From contig BGOS01000023.1 of assembly GCA_003569365.1 (NCBI GenBank), positions 124,001 through 188,000 of the forward strand: a stretch of DNA of 64,000 nucleotides, given 5' to 3'. Under the pieces are notes generated by a model. It had not been told where the DNA came from, ran no database searches, and saw only the letters and a program-made list of their open reading frames with translations. Made by a program: the position numbers and the translations under genes. Source of the DNA: Anaerolineaceae bacterium (GTDB taxonomy: Bacteria; Chloroflexota; Anaerolineae; Anaerolineales; UBA11657). Position 1 is the stretch's first letter. Every line of letters begins with the position of its first letter. Below are positions 25,075 to 33,577 of the stretch, piece by piece.

Positions 25075-25517
25075 ACGGCCCGCCGGTTGAAGGCGCGCGC
25101 AATGTAAATGTCATCGCGCTCGGCTGCCTCATGGCGCAACAGTTCCGCCTGCCAGCTGCTGGCGTGGCGTTCGCCCAGTTTGGCCACCACATCGCGGCGC
25201 TGCGCGGCTGCCACCAGCTCGGCGCGTTTTTCATGGACTGCGTTTTGCAGTGTGCGCATCTCAGATGCCAGGCGCTGCAGCTCATCATGCAAAGTTTGCC
25301 AGCCGTTTTGCAGGCGCTGGATTTGCTCAATGTTCAGCAGGCCGCTTTGTAGTGCGCGCAGCTCCGCCAGCACGTTCAGCTGCGCTGCCTGGTTGGCGGT
25401 AATGCGGCTGCGCAAGCGGTGGCCGGCGCTCAGCAGGCGGGCCAATTCCACCTCAAGCCGGTCAACCAGCACTTTGCGAAAGTCCAGCACGGGCTGGAGC
25501 GGGAACTTGGGTGGCAT
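25071..25517 (-). CDS. fliJ: Flagellar export chaperone FliJ
   Basis: FliJ is the coiled-coil stalk of the export ATPase. The protein (148 residues) begins FPLQPVLDFRKVLVDRLEVELARLL and continues as a long heptad-rich antiparallel coiled coil. Position directly after fliI and the FPLQxxLDxR start support the call. Confidence 0.88.
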   Translation of the reverse strand: MPPKFPLQPVLDFRKVLVDRLEVELARLLSAGHRLRSRITANQAAQLNVLAELRALQSGLLNIEQIQRLQNGWQTLHDELQRLASEMRTLQNAVHEKRAELVAAAQRRDVVAKLGERHASSWQAELLRHEAAERDDIYIARAFNRRAV

Positions 25518-25531
25518 GTTCGGGGTTTGGT

Positions 25532-26884
25532 TCAGGCGGTGGCGAGCGTGCCCTGGCTGGCAAGTTCGCCCATCCGGCGCAGGCTTTCCATAAACGGCGT
25601 GGGTTCGCTGTCTTGCTGCAAAAACGCCAGCGCTTCCGGCATCAGGCGAATGGCCGCATCGATGGTGGCATCTGAGCCGCTCACATAGGCGCCAATGTTG
25701 ATCAGGTCGCGCGCCTTCTCATAAGCTGCGAGCAGCTGCCTGAGCATGCCGGCATCTTTGAGGTGCGCTTTGGCAGCCACCGCCGGCATCACACGGCTCA
25801 CGGAGTGCAGCACATCGATGGCGGGAAAGTGGTTGCGGGCAGCCAGCTCGCGCGTCAGCATGATGTGCCCGTCCAGAATGGAGCGGGCTGCGTCAGAGAT
25901 GGGTTCGTTGAAGTCGTCGCCCTCCACCAACACGGTGTAGAAGCCGGTGGTGGTGCCGTGCTCGGAGTTGCCGGTGCGCTCCATCAACTTGGGCATCAGG
26001 GCAAACACCGATGGCGTATAGCCTTTGCTGGCCGGCGGCTCGCCAATCGCCAGGCCAATCTCACGCTGCGCCATGGCCACGCGCGTAACGCTGTCCATTA
26101 AGAATGTTACGTCCATGCCTTCGCTGCGAAAGCTGTCTGCAATGGCGGTTGCCAGCCAGGCGCCGCGCACCCGCACCAGAGCGGGCTGGTCAGAAGTGGA
26201 GACGATAACGACCGAACGCGCAAGGCCGGCCGGCCCCAGGCTGTTGGTTACAAACTCGCGCACTTCACGGCCGCGCTCGCCAATCAGGGCAATCACAGTC
26301 ACATCTGTGTTTTGGCTGCGCGCAATGCAGCCCAGCAGTGTGCTTTTGCCGACGCCGCTGCCGGAAAAAATTCCGATGCGCTGGCCTTTGCCCACCGTGA
26401 TCAAGGCGTCGATGGCGCGCACGCCGGTGACCAGCGGTTCGCTGACGGGCTTGCGGCGCAGCGGGTGGGGCGGGTCGCCCACCACCGGCACGGTGCGTTG
26501 TGTACCCAGCGGGCCAAGCCCGTCAATTGGGCGGCCAAGGCCATCCAACACGCGGCCCAGCAGCGCCCGCCCCACTGGTGCGCGCAGCTGCGCGCCCGTG
26601 GCAGTAACGCGGCTGCCCGGCTGGATGCCGGTCATTTCTGCGAGCGGCATGATCAGCACATGGCCGGCTCGAAAGCCAACCACCTCGGCCGGAATGGTGC
26701 TGCCGTCGCGCACGGTGATATCCACCCGTTCGCCAATCTCGCACACCAGGCCCTTGGCTTCAATTGTCAGGCCCACCACTTCCACCACCCGGCCGCTGGC
26801 TTGCGCGCGGGGCAGCGCCTTTATGGCGCGCGCATAGCGTTCCAGGTCCGGCGGGGCAGGGGCTTCTTGTTCGGCGGTGGTCAT
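25532..26884 (-). CDS. fliI: Flagellum-specific ATPase FliI
   Basis: FliI powers and unloads substrates at the export gate. It is an F1-beta-like ATPase with Walker A GSGVGKSTLL near residue 178, GLGPLGTQRTVPV upstream, Walker B VTFLMDSVTRVAMAQREIGLAIGEPPASKGYTPSVF, and VEGDDFNEPISDAARSILDGHIMLTRELA. Length 450 is normal. It lies between fliH and fliJ. Confidence 0.97.
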   Translation of the reverse strand: MTTAEQEAPAPPDLERYARAIKALPRAQASGRVVEVVGLTIEAKGLVCEIGERVDITVRDGSTIPAEVVGFRAGHVLIMPLAEMTGIQPGSRVTATGAQLRAPVGRALLGRVLDGLGRPIDGLGPLGTQRTVPVVGDPPHPLRRKPVSEPLVTGVRAIDALITVGKGQRIGIFSGSGVGKSTLLGCIARSQNTDVTVIALIGERGREVREFVTNSLGPAGLARSVVIVSTSDQPALVRVRGAWLATAIADSFRSEGMDVTFLMDSVTRVAMAQREIGLAIGEPPASKGYTPSVFALMPKLMERTGNSEHGTTTGFYTVLVEGDDFNEPISDAARSILDGHIMLTRELAARNHFPAIDVLHSVSRVMPAVAAKAHLKDAGMLRQLLAAYEKARDLINIGAYVSGSDATIDAAIRLMPEALAFLQQDSEPTPFMESLRRMGELASQGTLATA

Positions 26885-26893
26885 CAGCAGCGC

Positions 26894-27835
26894 TTAGTCT
26901 GTGTCGTGCTCGGTTGCGTCCAGTGTTTCGCGCAGGGCACTCTGTACGCGGTCCAGCCGGCGCCGCACCTGAAAGTCCACGTCGCCTTCATCGCCATGCA
27001 CCACGCAGCCGCCGGCTTGTACTTCAGCGTCGGCAATCAGCGCCACACTGGGGGTTGGCCACAGCGGCAGCAGGCGCTCGTAGTCCGCGGGGTGCAATGC
27101 CACGCGCAAGTTGCTCAGATGCTGTGCTTGCTGCACCGCAGTGCGCACCATTTGCTGCAGGGCTTCGTCCGCCAAAGTAAAACCCTTGCCAAACAGCTGC
27201 TCGGCAACTATGCCAAGCAGGTCCACCAGTTTGCCTTCACTGGCTGCCAGCAGGCTGGCGCGCCAGCCCTCGGCTTCCACAATCAGGCGCTGCGCTTGCA
27301 GCAGCACTAACTGCGTGGAGGCCTCGCCCACAGTGCGCCCCTCTTCACGGCCGGTAATGAAGCCGGCTGCCTGCGCAGACTGGCGGATGGCAGCCGCCTG
27401 GTCTTCGGCGGCCAGCACCAGGCGCTGTGCCAGGGCCTGGCCGTCGGTGTACGCATCGGCAGCCGTCAGCTCCAGCAGATCTGCCGCCTGAACGCCGGCT
27501 GCGCTGAGCGCCGCTGCTGCAGCTGCTTGCGCTGCTTCCAGCGCGGCTGCGGCCTGCGCATGTACCGTGGCGGCTGCGGCATGCGCAGTTTCCAGCGCCG
27601 CATCCATGTCTTTGCCGCGCCGGGTGAGGGCAGCTTCCAGCTGCAGGCGCTGGGCATTGAAAGTCATTTCGCGCTCGTTGAGCTCGGCTTGCGTGCGCAG
27701 CAGCTCGGCTTGCAGGTCGGGCAGCGCCTCTGGCGCCTGCGGTTGCGCGGGGGCATTGCTGCGCTGCCCTGTAAAGGCACGCCGCGGCACCACCTGCACC
27801 TGCTGTGAGCGCAGTAACCGGCCGCTGGCTGGCAT
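26894..27835 (-). CDS. fliH: Flagellar export ATPase regulator FliH
   Basis: FliH binds FliI and FliN and brings the ATPase to the C-ring. Residues 40-130 form an Ala/Glu-rich coiled coil. The C-terminal domain has DLLGIVAEQLFGKGFTLADEALQQMVRTAVQQA, LRVALHPADYERLLPLWP and VQAGGCVVHGDEGDVDFQVRRRLDRVQSAL, the last typical of FliH/YscL/AtpE-type subunits. Confidence 0.92.
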   Translation of the reverse strand: MPASGRLLRSQQVQVVPRRAFTGQRSNAPAQPQAPEALPDLQAELLRTQAELNEREMTFNAQRLQLEAALTRRGKDMDAALETAHAAAATVHAQAAAALEAAQAAAAAALSAAGVQAADLLELTAADAYTDGQALAQRLVLAAEDQAAAIRQSAQAAGFITGREEGRTVGEASTQLVLLQAQRLIVEAEGWRASLLAASEGKLVDLLGIVAEQLFGKGFTLADEALQQMVRTAVQQAQHLSNLRVALHPADYERLLPLWPTPSVALIADAEVQAGGCVVHGDEGDVDFQVRRRLDRVQSALRETLDATEHDTD

Positions 27836-27838
27836 GGG

Positions 27839-29116
27839 CTAGGCAAACTCCTGCTGGCCGCCGGCGCGCGGGATCGAGATTTCCTGCTTGGCTTCAAGGT
27901 CGCGCACCAGGTCAATTACTTTGCGCTGCGCGTCGTAAACAGTCGTCAGTTTGGTGGGCGGCATAAACTGCAGCTCCTCTTGCATCATCTGCGCGGCGCG
28001 CGAAGACATGTTCTTCCAGATTTTGCTTTGCATTTCCGCACTGGAAGACTTCAACGCCACAACCAGATCGGCTTTGTTTACATCGCGCATAATCCGCTGA
28101 ATGGATTTGTCTGTCAGCTTGCGAATGTCCTCAAAGGTGAACAGCTGGGCCTTGACAGCCTCTGCAAGTTCCGGCTTGGCGTTATCCAAGCCTTCCAGAA
28201 TAAGTTTCTCAGTGGGGCGGTCCACACCCTGCAGCAGGGACACCAGAAAATCGGGGCCGCCGATTTTTGCCTTTTTGCCGCCGGAACTGGAAAACTCTTT
28301 ATCGATCGCCTTCCCAATATTCGCGGCGACGCTTGGGTGGATTGCCGTCATAGATGCAATGCGCACACTCACATCTCCCAGCATTGTGGGCGGCAGAAAA
28401 GCCATAACCATTCCCGCTTTCGATTGCTCCATCAGTGCAAGCACCAGCGCCACAGCCTGCGGATGCTCGTCTTTAAGGTAGGCGGCCACCTCCGCTTCGT
28501 CGGCTGTGTTCATCACATCGAGTTGCTGAAGGCCTACTGCGCTTTGCGACACCTGCGCCTCGGCCTGCGCCAGCTGCTCGGCTTCTGCAAGGGCGGGATC
28601 TACAACCTCGCCTGGTTCTGGCTCACCGCGGATACCACGGCGCCATTGGTCCAGCGCGGAAACCATGCGATCTGCCACTGGCTGGCCTTCGCTGCGGGAG
28701 CGCAGCCGGCCAATCAGTTGGCGAATGAATCCCATGCTGCCCTGCGCCAGTGATCCGCCGGCATGTGAGAGCTCAAATGCCTCTTGGAACACACTGTCGC
28801 GGAGCTCTGCCCCCACTGATTGCAATTTGGAGAGCGCCAAAACCACCTCTTCAACTTCCGCATCCGAAAGCGAAGTTAGAACGTCTGCCGACACATCGAC
28901 GCCGAGGCCGGCAATCAGGATGGCGGCTTTCTCCGGCCCGGTCAGCGAAACCGGCCCAGTGCGCCCGCCCGCCAGCATAGTTTTGAGTGACTCGAGCAGG
29001 TTGGGCTGTGTGGTGCCAACCGCTCCGAGCACATCCGGCAGGGCGGCCGGGTTGCGTACTTCCGCCTCTGCCACTTCCATGTTGAGGCCGCGTTGTGATT
29101 CAGTTTGAACTGCCAT
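27839..29116 (-). CDS. fliG: Flagellar motor switch protein FliG, extended
   Basis: FliG is the torque-receiving switch protein. All three domains are visible: LTGPEKAAILIAGLGVDVSADVL, the middle EHPQAVALVLALMEQSKAGMVMAFLPPTMLGDVSVRIASM, and the C-terminal LFTFEDIRKLTDKSIQRIMRDVNKADLVVALKSSSAEMQSKIWKNMSSRAAQMMQEEL with charged torque residues. At 425 residues it is about 90 longer than model FliG, from an N-terminal extension of roughly 60 and an acidic Glu/Gln/Ala insert (about residues 155-190) between the first two domains. Confidence 0.96.
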   Translation of the reverse strand: MAVQTESQRGLNMEVAEAEVRNPAALPDVLGAVGTTQPNLLESLKTMLAGGRTGPVSLTGPEKAAILIAGLGVDVSADVLTSLSDAEVEEVVLALSKLQSVGAELRDSVFQEAFELSHAGGSLAQGSMGFIRQLIGRLRSRSEGQPVADRMVSALDQWRRGIRGEPEPGEVVDPALAEAEQLAQAEAQVSQSAVGLQQLDVMNTADEAEVAAYLKDEHPQAVALVLALMEQSKAGMVMAFLPPTMLGDVSVRIASMTAIHPSVAANIGKAIDKEFSSSGGKKAKIGGPDFLVSLLQGVDRPTEKLILEGLDNAKPELAEAVKAQLFTFEDIRKLTDKSIQRIMRDVNKADLVVALKSSSAEMQSKIWKNMSSRAAQMMQEELQFMPPTKLTTVYDAQRKVIDLVRDLEAKQEISIPRAGGQQEFA

Positions 29117-29171
29117 TAGTTACTGCTCCCGCGAAGTTGTAAGTTGCTGGTCTATGCGCGGCATGGGCCAG

Positions 29172-30812
29172 CTACGCAGCCGACGGATCCTTGTCCTGCT
29201 CCATCCACTGCCGGATTATTTCTGCCACCGTCATGGGGCGCTGCTCTGCAATGCGCTGCACCGCGCGCCGCGCCCGCGAGCTGTCTTGGGTGGGTAGCCG
29301 GTCTTCTTCATCGTCCGGCAGAGCCATGGGCATCATTGGCACGGACGCCTGCAACAGGCCGCTGCCGCCGCCGGTTTCTGTGTCCACGCCCAGGCGCATG
29401 TTGTCCCACACGTCGCGCTCCTCCGCCTTTAGGCGCAGGTTGCGCACCAGACGCTGCGTAAACCACAGCGCAGACAAAAGCACAACGGCAACGCCAAACC
29501 ACTGCGCCACCTGCCGGTAGGTTTGGCCAAGCTGCTGGTTTTCAAAGTCCGCAGTTTCTTCTTGAAAAAATGTGCGGTCAAATGGAATGGACTGCAGTGT
29601 GAACTGGTCGCCCCGCTCGATGTTCACTCCAGCTGCGCGTGCCGCCACTTCCTTGAGCGAGTCCAGCATGTCCTCGTCGGTCACGTTGTCCACCACTACG
29701 GAGACCGAAAGCTGCTGCAACTGCCCGCCGGCTACTTTGCGCTTTTCTTCCACACTGCCCATTTCATAATTTGTGGTGGTCTCAGTGTGCGCGTAATCTA
29801 TGTTGGTGCCCGTGTCTTTCATTGCTTGATAGCTGGGAATGCCCTGGTCACTGGGCAGGTTGGAGCCCGCACCCGGGGACCCGCCCACAAACTCGCCGGT
29901 GCCGGTGTAGGATTCGGTCGTCACTTGCTCGGAGCGCACCACGCTATCCGGAAAGAAATTCTGCTCAACTATTTCCACCGCGTCCCATCCCAGGCGTGCT
30001 TTTACGCGCACCACGGAGCGGTCCGGCCCCAGAGCGCGCACCAGCATGGCCTGAACGTTGGTTTCAATCTGTTCCTCGTACTTGCGCTCTGCGGTCATTT
30101 TGTCGCTGTTGGTATCTGCTGAGGATTTGGCCACGTCATCCAGCAACAGGCCGGAAAGCATGTTTCCCGCCATGTCCACAATCACCACATCTTTGGGCTT
30201 CAAGCCCTGCACCGAGGAGGAAGCCAGCCCCTTGATGGCGCTCACCTGTTCGTCACTTAACTTCTGGCGCGGTTCCAGCTTCAGGGTAATGGCGGCGGTC
30301 GGCTCTTTCTGCTGGTCTTTAAACAGCGCATCTTCCGGCAGCGTAATATGCACGCGCGCCAGCGCCACCGCATCCAGCGCCTCAATGGTGCGTGCCAGCT
30401 CGCCTTCGAGCGCGCGCTGGTAGGTCACTTTCTGGTTGAACTCCGTCATGCCCAGCGCAGAGGTGGTGTCAAACAGCTCGTAGCCCACGGTGGACTCTTG
30501 CAGCAATCCCTTGCTGGCAACGTCAATGCGTGTGTCAAAAACCTGGCTGCGCGGCACAAGGATTGTGCCGTCCGCCTGCACCTGATAGTCGATGGACTGT
30601 TCCTTCAGGTGCTGCGCCACGGCACCGGCATCGCCCTCGGTGAGGCCGGTAAAGGCCACCGCGTAATCGGGCTGCGCTGCCCACACGATAAACAACACCA
30701 GCATTAGAGCAATCAGCGATCCGCCGCCCACCAGCACCAAACGCTGGTTGCGCTCGAGCTTTGCCCAGAAGCTCGTGAACTGGGACATGAAATTTCCGGC
30801 TATTCCAGCCAT
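29172..30812 (-). CDS. fliF: Flagellar MS-ring protein FliF
   Basis: FliF builds the MS-ring. A membrane helix at about residues 25-45 (LVLVGGGSLIALMLVLFIVW) is followed by YscJ-type ring-building motifs (VAQHLKEQSIDYQVQADGTILVP, ARVHITLPEDALF, ATAAITL-like strand), a beta-collar region, a second helix near residue 430 (FGVAVVLLSALWFTQRL) and a cytoplasmic FliG-binding tail. The ATG at 30812 has AGGAAG five bases upstream; a GTG two codons earlier overlaps that site and is less likely. Confidence 0.96.
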   Translation of the reverse strand: MAGIAGNFMSQFTSFWAKLERNQRLVLVGGGSLIALMLVLFIVWAAQPDYAVAFTGLTEGDAGAVAQHLKEQSIDYQVQADGTILVPRSQVFDTRIDVASKGLLQESTVGYELFDTTSALGMTEFNQKVTYQRALEGELARTIEALDAVALARVHITLPEDALFKDQQKEPTAAITLKLEPRQKLSDEQVSAIKGLASSSVQGLKPKDVVIVDMAGNMLSGLLLDDVAKSSADTNSDKMTAERKYEEQIETNVQAMLVRALGPDRSVVRVKARLGWDAVEIVEQNFFPDSVVRSEQVTTESYTGTGEFVGGSPGAGSNLPSDQGIPSYQAMKDTGTNIDYAHTETTTNYEMGSVEEKRKVAGGQLQQLSVSVVVDNVTDEDMLDSLKEVAARAAGVNIERGDQFTLQSIPFDRTFFQEETADFENQQLGQTYRQVAQWFGVAVVLLSALWFTQRLVRNLRLKAEERDVWDNMRLGVDTETGGGSGLLQASVPMMPMALPDDEEDRLPTQDSSRARRAVQRIAEQRPMTVAEIIRQWMEQDKDPSAA

Positions 30813-30866
30813 AGTCACTTCCTATTTTTCAGTATAGCAGTCGTAATAAATTAAGCGCTGCGCAGC

Positions 30867-31208
30867 CTAGACGGCCATGCGCATCACTTCCTGGTAAGCC
30901 TCAACCAGCTTGTCCCGCATGGCAAGCGCCAGCCGGAAAGCGATATCAGTTTCTTGCGTGGCAATCATCACATCATGCAAGTCTACATTTTCACCAGCAG
31001 CCAGTTGTTCAATCGCTTTGTCGGATGTGAGCTGCATCTGGTCGAGCAGTTCCACTGACCGGCCAAGCGAGGCGCCGAAGCCGCCGGTGACATCCATGGG
31101 CGCGGGGCGGGCTGCGGCCGCTTCTTCGGCCGCCATCTGCCGGCGGATGGTTCCATTAAGCCCCACCGGCGGGGTGAGGGCGGGCTTGGCCAGGCTGTCA
31201 ATATTCAT
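30867..31208 (-). CDS. fliE: Flagellar hook-basal body protein FliE
   Basis: FliE links the MS-ring to the rod. The conserved C-terminal half (SDKAIEQLAAGENVDLHDVMIATQETDIAFRLALAMRDKLVEAYQEVMRMAV) is diagnostic. It lies between flgC and fliF as usual. Confidence 0.95.
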   Translation of the reverse strand: MNIDSLAKPALTPPVGLNGTIRRQMAAEEAAAARPAPMDVTGGFGASLGRSVELLDQMQLTSDKAIEQLAAGENVDLHDVMIATQETDIAFRLALAMRDKLVEAYQEVMRMAV

Positions 31209-31238
31209 GTTTGGTGTGCTCCGGGCAGCGGGCCAGTG

Positions 31239-31769
31239 TTAGCCGCGGCCAATCTCAAGCGCCTTCACCGCCATTTGCTTGGCGGAGTTCATCACGGTTA
31301 CGTTGGCTTCGTATGCCCTGGTTGCGGAGAGCATGTCGGTCATCTCGGTCACCAGGTTTACGTTGGGGAAGGTGACGTAGCCCTGTGCATCTGCATCCGG
31401 ATGGCCGGGGTTATACATGCGGGCGCCCGCATCGCTGTCCACTTTTACATCCACCACCTCCACTCCGCCGGAACCAACGGACTGGTTGAACATCTGCGGG
31501 CGGTGTTTTACAAAACTGGGCAGCGTCAGGTCCGGAATGCGGCCAAAGCCGCCGGCGTTTTTGATCACCTTCTGCATCGGGCCGAAGCGCGGCAGGCCGC
31601 CGTTCTCTGAGGCGCGCGATGAAAACACCACGGTTTGTTTTTTGAAGGCGCCGCCTTCGTCGGTGCGCGTGGTCTCCACATTGGCAACATTGTTGGCAAT
31701 GGTGTCAAGTCGCATGCGCTGCGCTGTCAGGGCTGAGGCCGAAGTGCGAAACGTGTTGAATATGTTCAT
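31239..31769 (-). CDS. flgC: Flagellar proximal rod protein FlgC
   Basis: FlgC is a proximal rod subunit. The N-terminus FNTFRTSASALTAQRMRLDTIANNVANVETTRTDEGG and C-terminus YNPGHPDADAQGYVTFPNVNLVTEMTDMLSATRAYEANVTVMNSAKQMAVKALEIGRG are family signatures. At 176 residues it is slightly longer than usual. Its start overlaps the stop of the upstream glycoside hydrolase gene by 4 bp, so the two are translated together. Confidence 0.95.
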   Translation of the reverse strand: MNIFNTFRTSASALTAQRMRLDTIANNVANVETTRTDEGGAFKKQTVVFSSRASENGGLPRFGPMQKVIKNAGGFGRIPDLTLPSFVKHRPQMFNQSVGSGGVEVVDVKVDSDAGARMYNPGHPDADAQGYVTFPNVNLVTEMTDMLSATRAYEANVTVMNSAKQMAVKALEIGRG

Positions 31770-33451
31770 GTCAGTTCCTTAAGCGAAGCAATTAGCGGGC
31801 TGGTGTAATTCTGGCGGATCAAGGCCTGCGATTCCCATGCCGGGTCGCTGCCGCCGGCCGTCTGGTTGGCCAGCACCCATTGCGAGTAGGCAAAGTTGTA
31901 GGGTTCGCGCTGGTCGCGCATGTGGCGCATGGCGGCGGTGATCTGCTGCGCTTGCTGCGCCTCGCTTACATTGGCGCTGGCGGCAATGCCGCCTTCGGTG
32001 CCAATTACGGGCAGGGCGCGGCCGAGCAGCTCGGTGGCCAGCTTGTTGTAGTCATTCGCGCGCAGCAGGCCGCGCTCATCGGTCACCGGGTTGGCACTGT
32101 AGTTGTGCGCAGAGATCCAGGCGCGGTCCAGCACGCCAGCAGCGCCGCGCTTCACAATTTCGCGCAGCGTGGCATCCATAAATTTGGCGTCATCTTGCAC
32201 GCCGGGTGTTTGCGAGTTGGACAGCGCGCCGATGCCCGGGTAGCCGCCGTTTTCCGCCACTGTGCGCGCGGCGGGCAGCCATGCATCCAGGTAGCGGTTT
32301 ACGTTTGGTTCGCGGCCCGCATTTTCCACATTGGTGTTGGGCTCGTTATAGAGCTGAAAGTAATTTACGCCTTGCTCTTTGTAGTGGCGCACCATGGCGC
32401 CGAGGTCGCCTTGGATGGGCTCCATGCCGTTGGTGTAGACGCGCATTACCGGCTCTATGCCGCTGGCCTTAAGCTGGCCCACCAGATAATCATTTTTGCC
32501 GATGTTGCTGTTGTCATTGAGCAGCGTCACCCAGCGCACGTTCATGGCGCGCAGTTCGGGCATCAGGCGGTCCACATCGGCCGGCTTGGTGCTGGTGGTG
32601 GGCACCCAGTGCATGCCCCGGCCGTTGTCCAGCGGCGGGCGCGGATAGGCTGCGAGGGCCAGCGGCCCGGCGGCAGCTGCGGGCATTGCGGGCGTGAGGG
32701 TGCTGATGCTGGCAAGTGCGGCTGCCAGCGGGCTGCCGGTTGCGGCTGTAAGCGCGGTTGCAGCTGCGCCCGGGGCAGCGGGGCGCTGGTAGCGCTCTGC
32801 TGTTGTGGGGCGTGCCACACTTACGCGGCCAACGGCCGGTGCAGCCGGGTCATAGGGATCAGAGCGCGGAACTTCAAGCGGGGTCCCGTTGGCTGGCGCC
32901 AGCTCCGGGCTCCGGTTTGGTGCGATGGGCGCTGTGGCCGGTGCAGCCGTTGCCGGCTGCACAGCCTGTGGCTTGGCTATTGTGAATGTGACCGGGGGCG
33001 CCACCGGCATGTCTTTTGCAGCTGTTGCCGGCGTGGCTGCCGGCGGAATGAAGACCGGCATGAACGGCCACTTGCCCGGTTCTTTGTAGGCACTGGTTGC
33101 CTGGCTGAGCGTGGGGCTGGCAGCGGTCAAGCCGCTCAGCATTTGTTGAATGCCGCCCACCTGGCTGCCGGATTGCCCGCCAGCAAGCGCAGACAGCAGC
33201 ATGGCCGGGTTGGCTGCCATGCCGTCAAGGTTCAAGTTCGTGGGGCTGCTTGCGCCGGTGTTGGCGCCAGACTTGTTTTCGCCCATGGCTTGCATCAGCA
33301 CGCGCAGCAGCGCCAGGTTAAATCCGCCGGTGCTGTTCTGCGGCCCCAGCATGGTGCTGGCGTCGGAGGCTTCGTCGCCAAACAAGCCGGACAGCGTGGT
33401 GCTGTTGGCTGTGGGCAGCGCAGACTGGAGTAGGTTGGGGATTGCCTGCAC
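31766..33451 (-). CDS. Putative clan GH-A glycoside hydrolase at the head of the flagellar operon
   Basis: The C-terminal 290 residues look like a TIM-barrel glycosidase of the GH5/GH39 type: VRWVTLLNDNSNIG, YFQLYNEPNTN with the likely acid/base Glu370 in the Asn-Glu-Pro triad, DRAWISAHNYSANP, and PVIGTEGGIAA with the likely nucleophile Glu486. The first 270 residues are Ala/Pro/Ser/Thr-rich and have no signal peptide, reminiscent of flagellar export substrates. The start is GTG at 33451. It overlaps flgC by 4 bp and is the first gene of the basal-body operon behind a phased-repeat array. I infer a type III exported glycan hydrolase, perhaps for passage through the envelope. The family assignment is moderate. 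Confidence 0.8.
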   Translation of the reverse strand: MQAIPNLLQSALPTANSTTLSGLFGDEASDASTMLGPQNSTGGFNLALLRVLMQAMGENKSGANTGASSPTNLNLDGMAANPAMLLSALAGGQSGSQVGGIQQMLSGLTAASPTLSQATSAYKEPGKWPFMPVFIPPAATPATAAKDMPVAPPVTFTIAKPQAVQPATAAPATAPIAPNRSPELAPANGTPLEVPRSDPYDPAAPAVGRVSVARPTTAERYQRPAAPGAAATALTAATGSPLAAALASISTLTPAMPAAAAGPLALAAYPRPPLDNGRGMHWVPTTSTKPADVDRLMPELRAMNVRWVTLLNDNSNIGKNDYLVGQLKASGIEPVMRVYTNGMEPIQGDLGAMVRHYKEQGVNYFQLYNEPNTNVENAGREPNVNRYLDAWLPAARTVAENGGYPGIGALSNSQTPGVQDDAKFMDATLREIVKRGAAGVLDRAWISAHNYSANPVTDERGLLRANDYNKLATELLGRALPVIGTEGGIAASANVSEAQQAQQITAAMRHMRDQREPYNFAYSQWVLANQTAGGSDPAWESQALIRQNYTSPLIASLKELT

Positions 33452-33484
33452 GAAAAATAGTCCGTGCGAGCATGTTATCAGCGC

Positions 33485-33528
33485 GCCGACTCAGCGCTGG
33501 TTAAGCCTCCATAAAGGGCGGCTTAAAC
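33485..33528 (-). promoter_or_regulatory. 11-bp phased direct-repeat array upstream of the glycosidase-flgC operon
   Basis: Read on the - strand, units at 33528, 33517 and 33506 begin GTTTAA, CCTTTA and GCTTAA, with a fourth weak unit GCTGAG at 33495. A -10-like GATAAC follows about 15 bp after the third unit. The same stretch contains GCTGATAA, one base from a sigma-28 -10, but no good -35 at the right distance. Confidence 0.5.
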
Positions 33529-33577
33529 GTGAATGAATTCAGCAGCGGGTGCGCGCTTGTGGCGCGCCGGCTGGCGC

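Noticed and set aside
31880-33433. 517-codon + strand open frame
   Set aside because: Antisense of the glycosidase gene, whose catalytic motifs are on the - strand.
33475-33500. Possible sigma-28 promoter before the glycosidase gene
   Set aside because: GCTGATAA resembles the -10, but the bases at the -35 spacing (ACCA) do not match; kept only as part of the phased array with a GATAAC -10.
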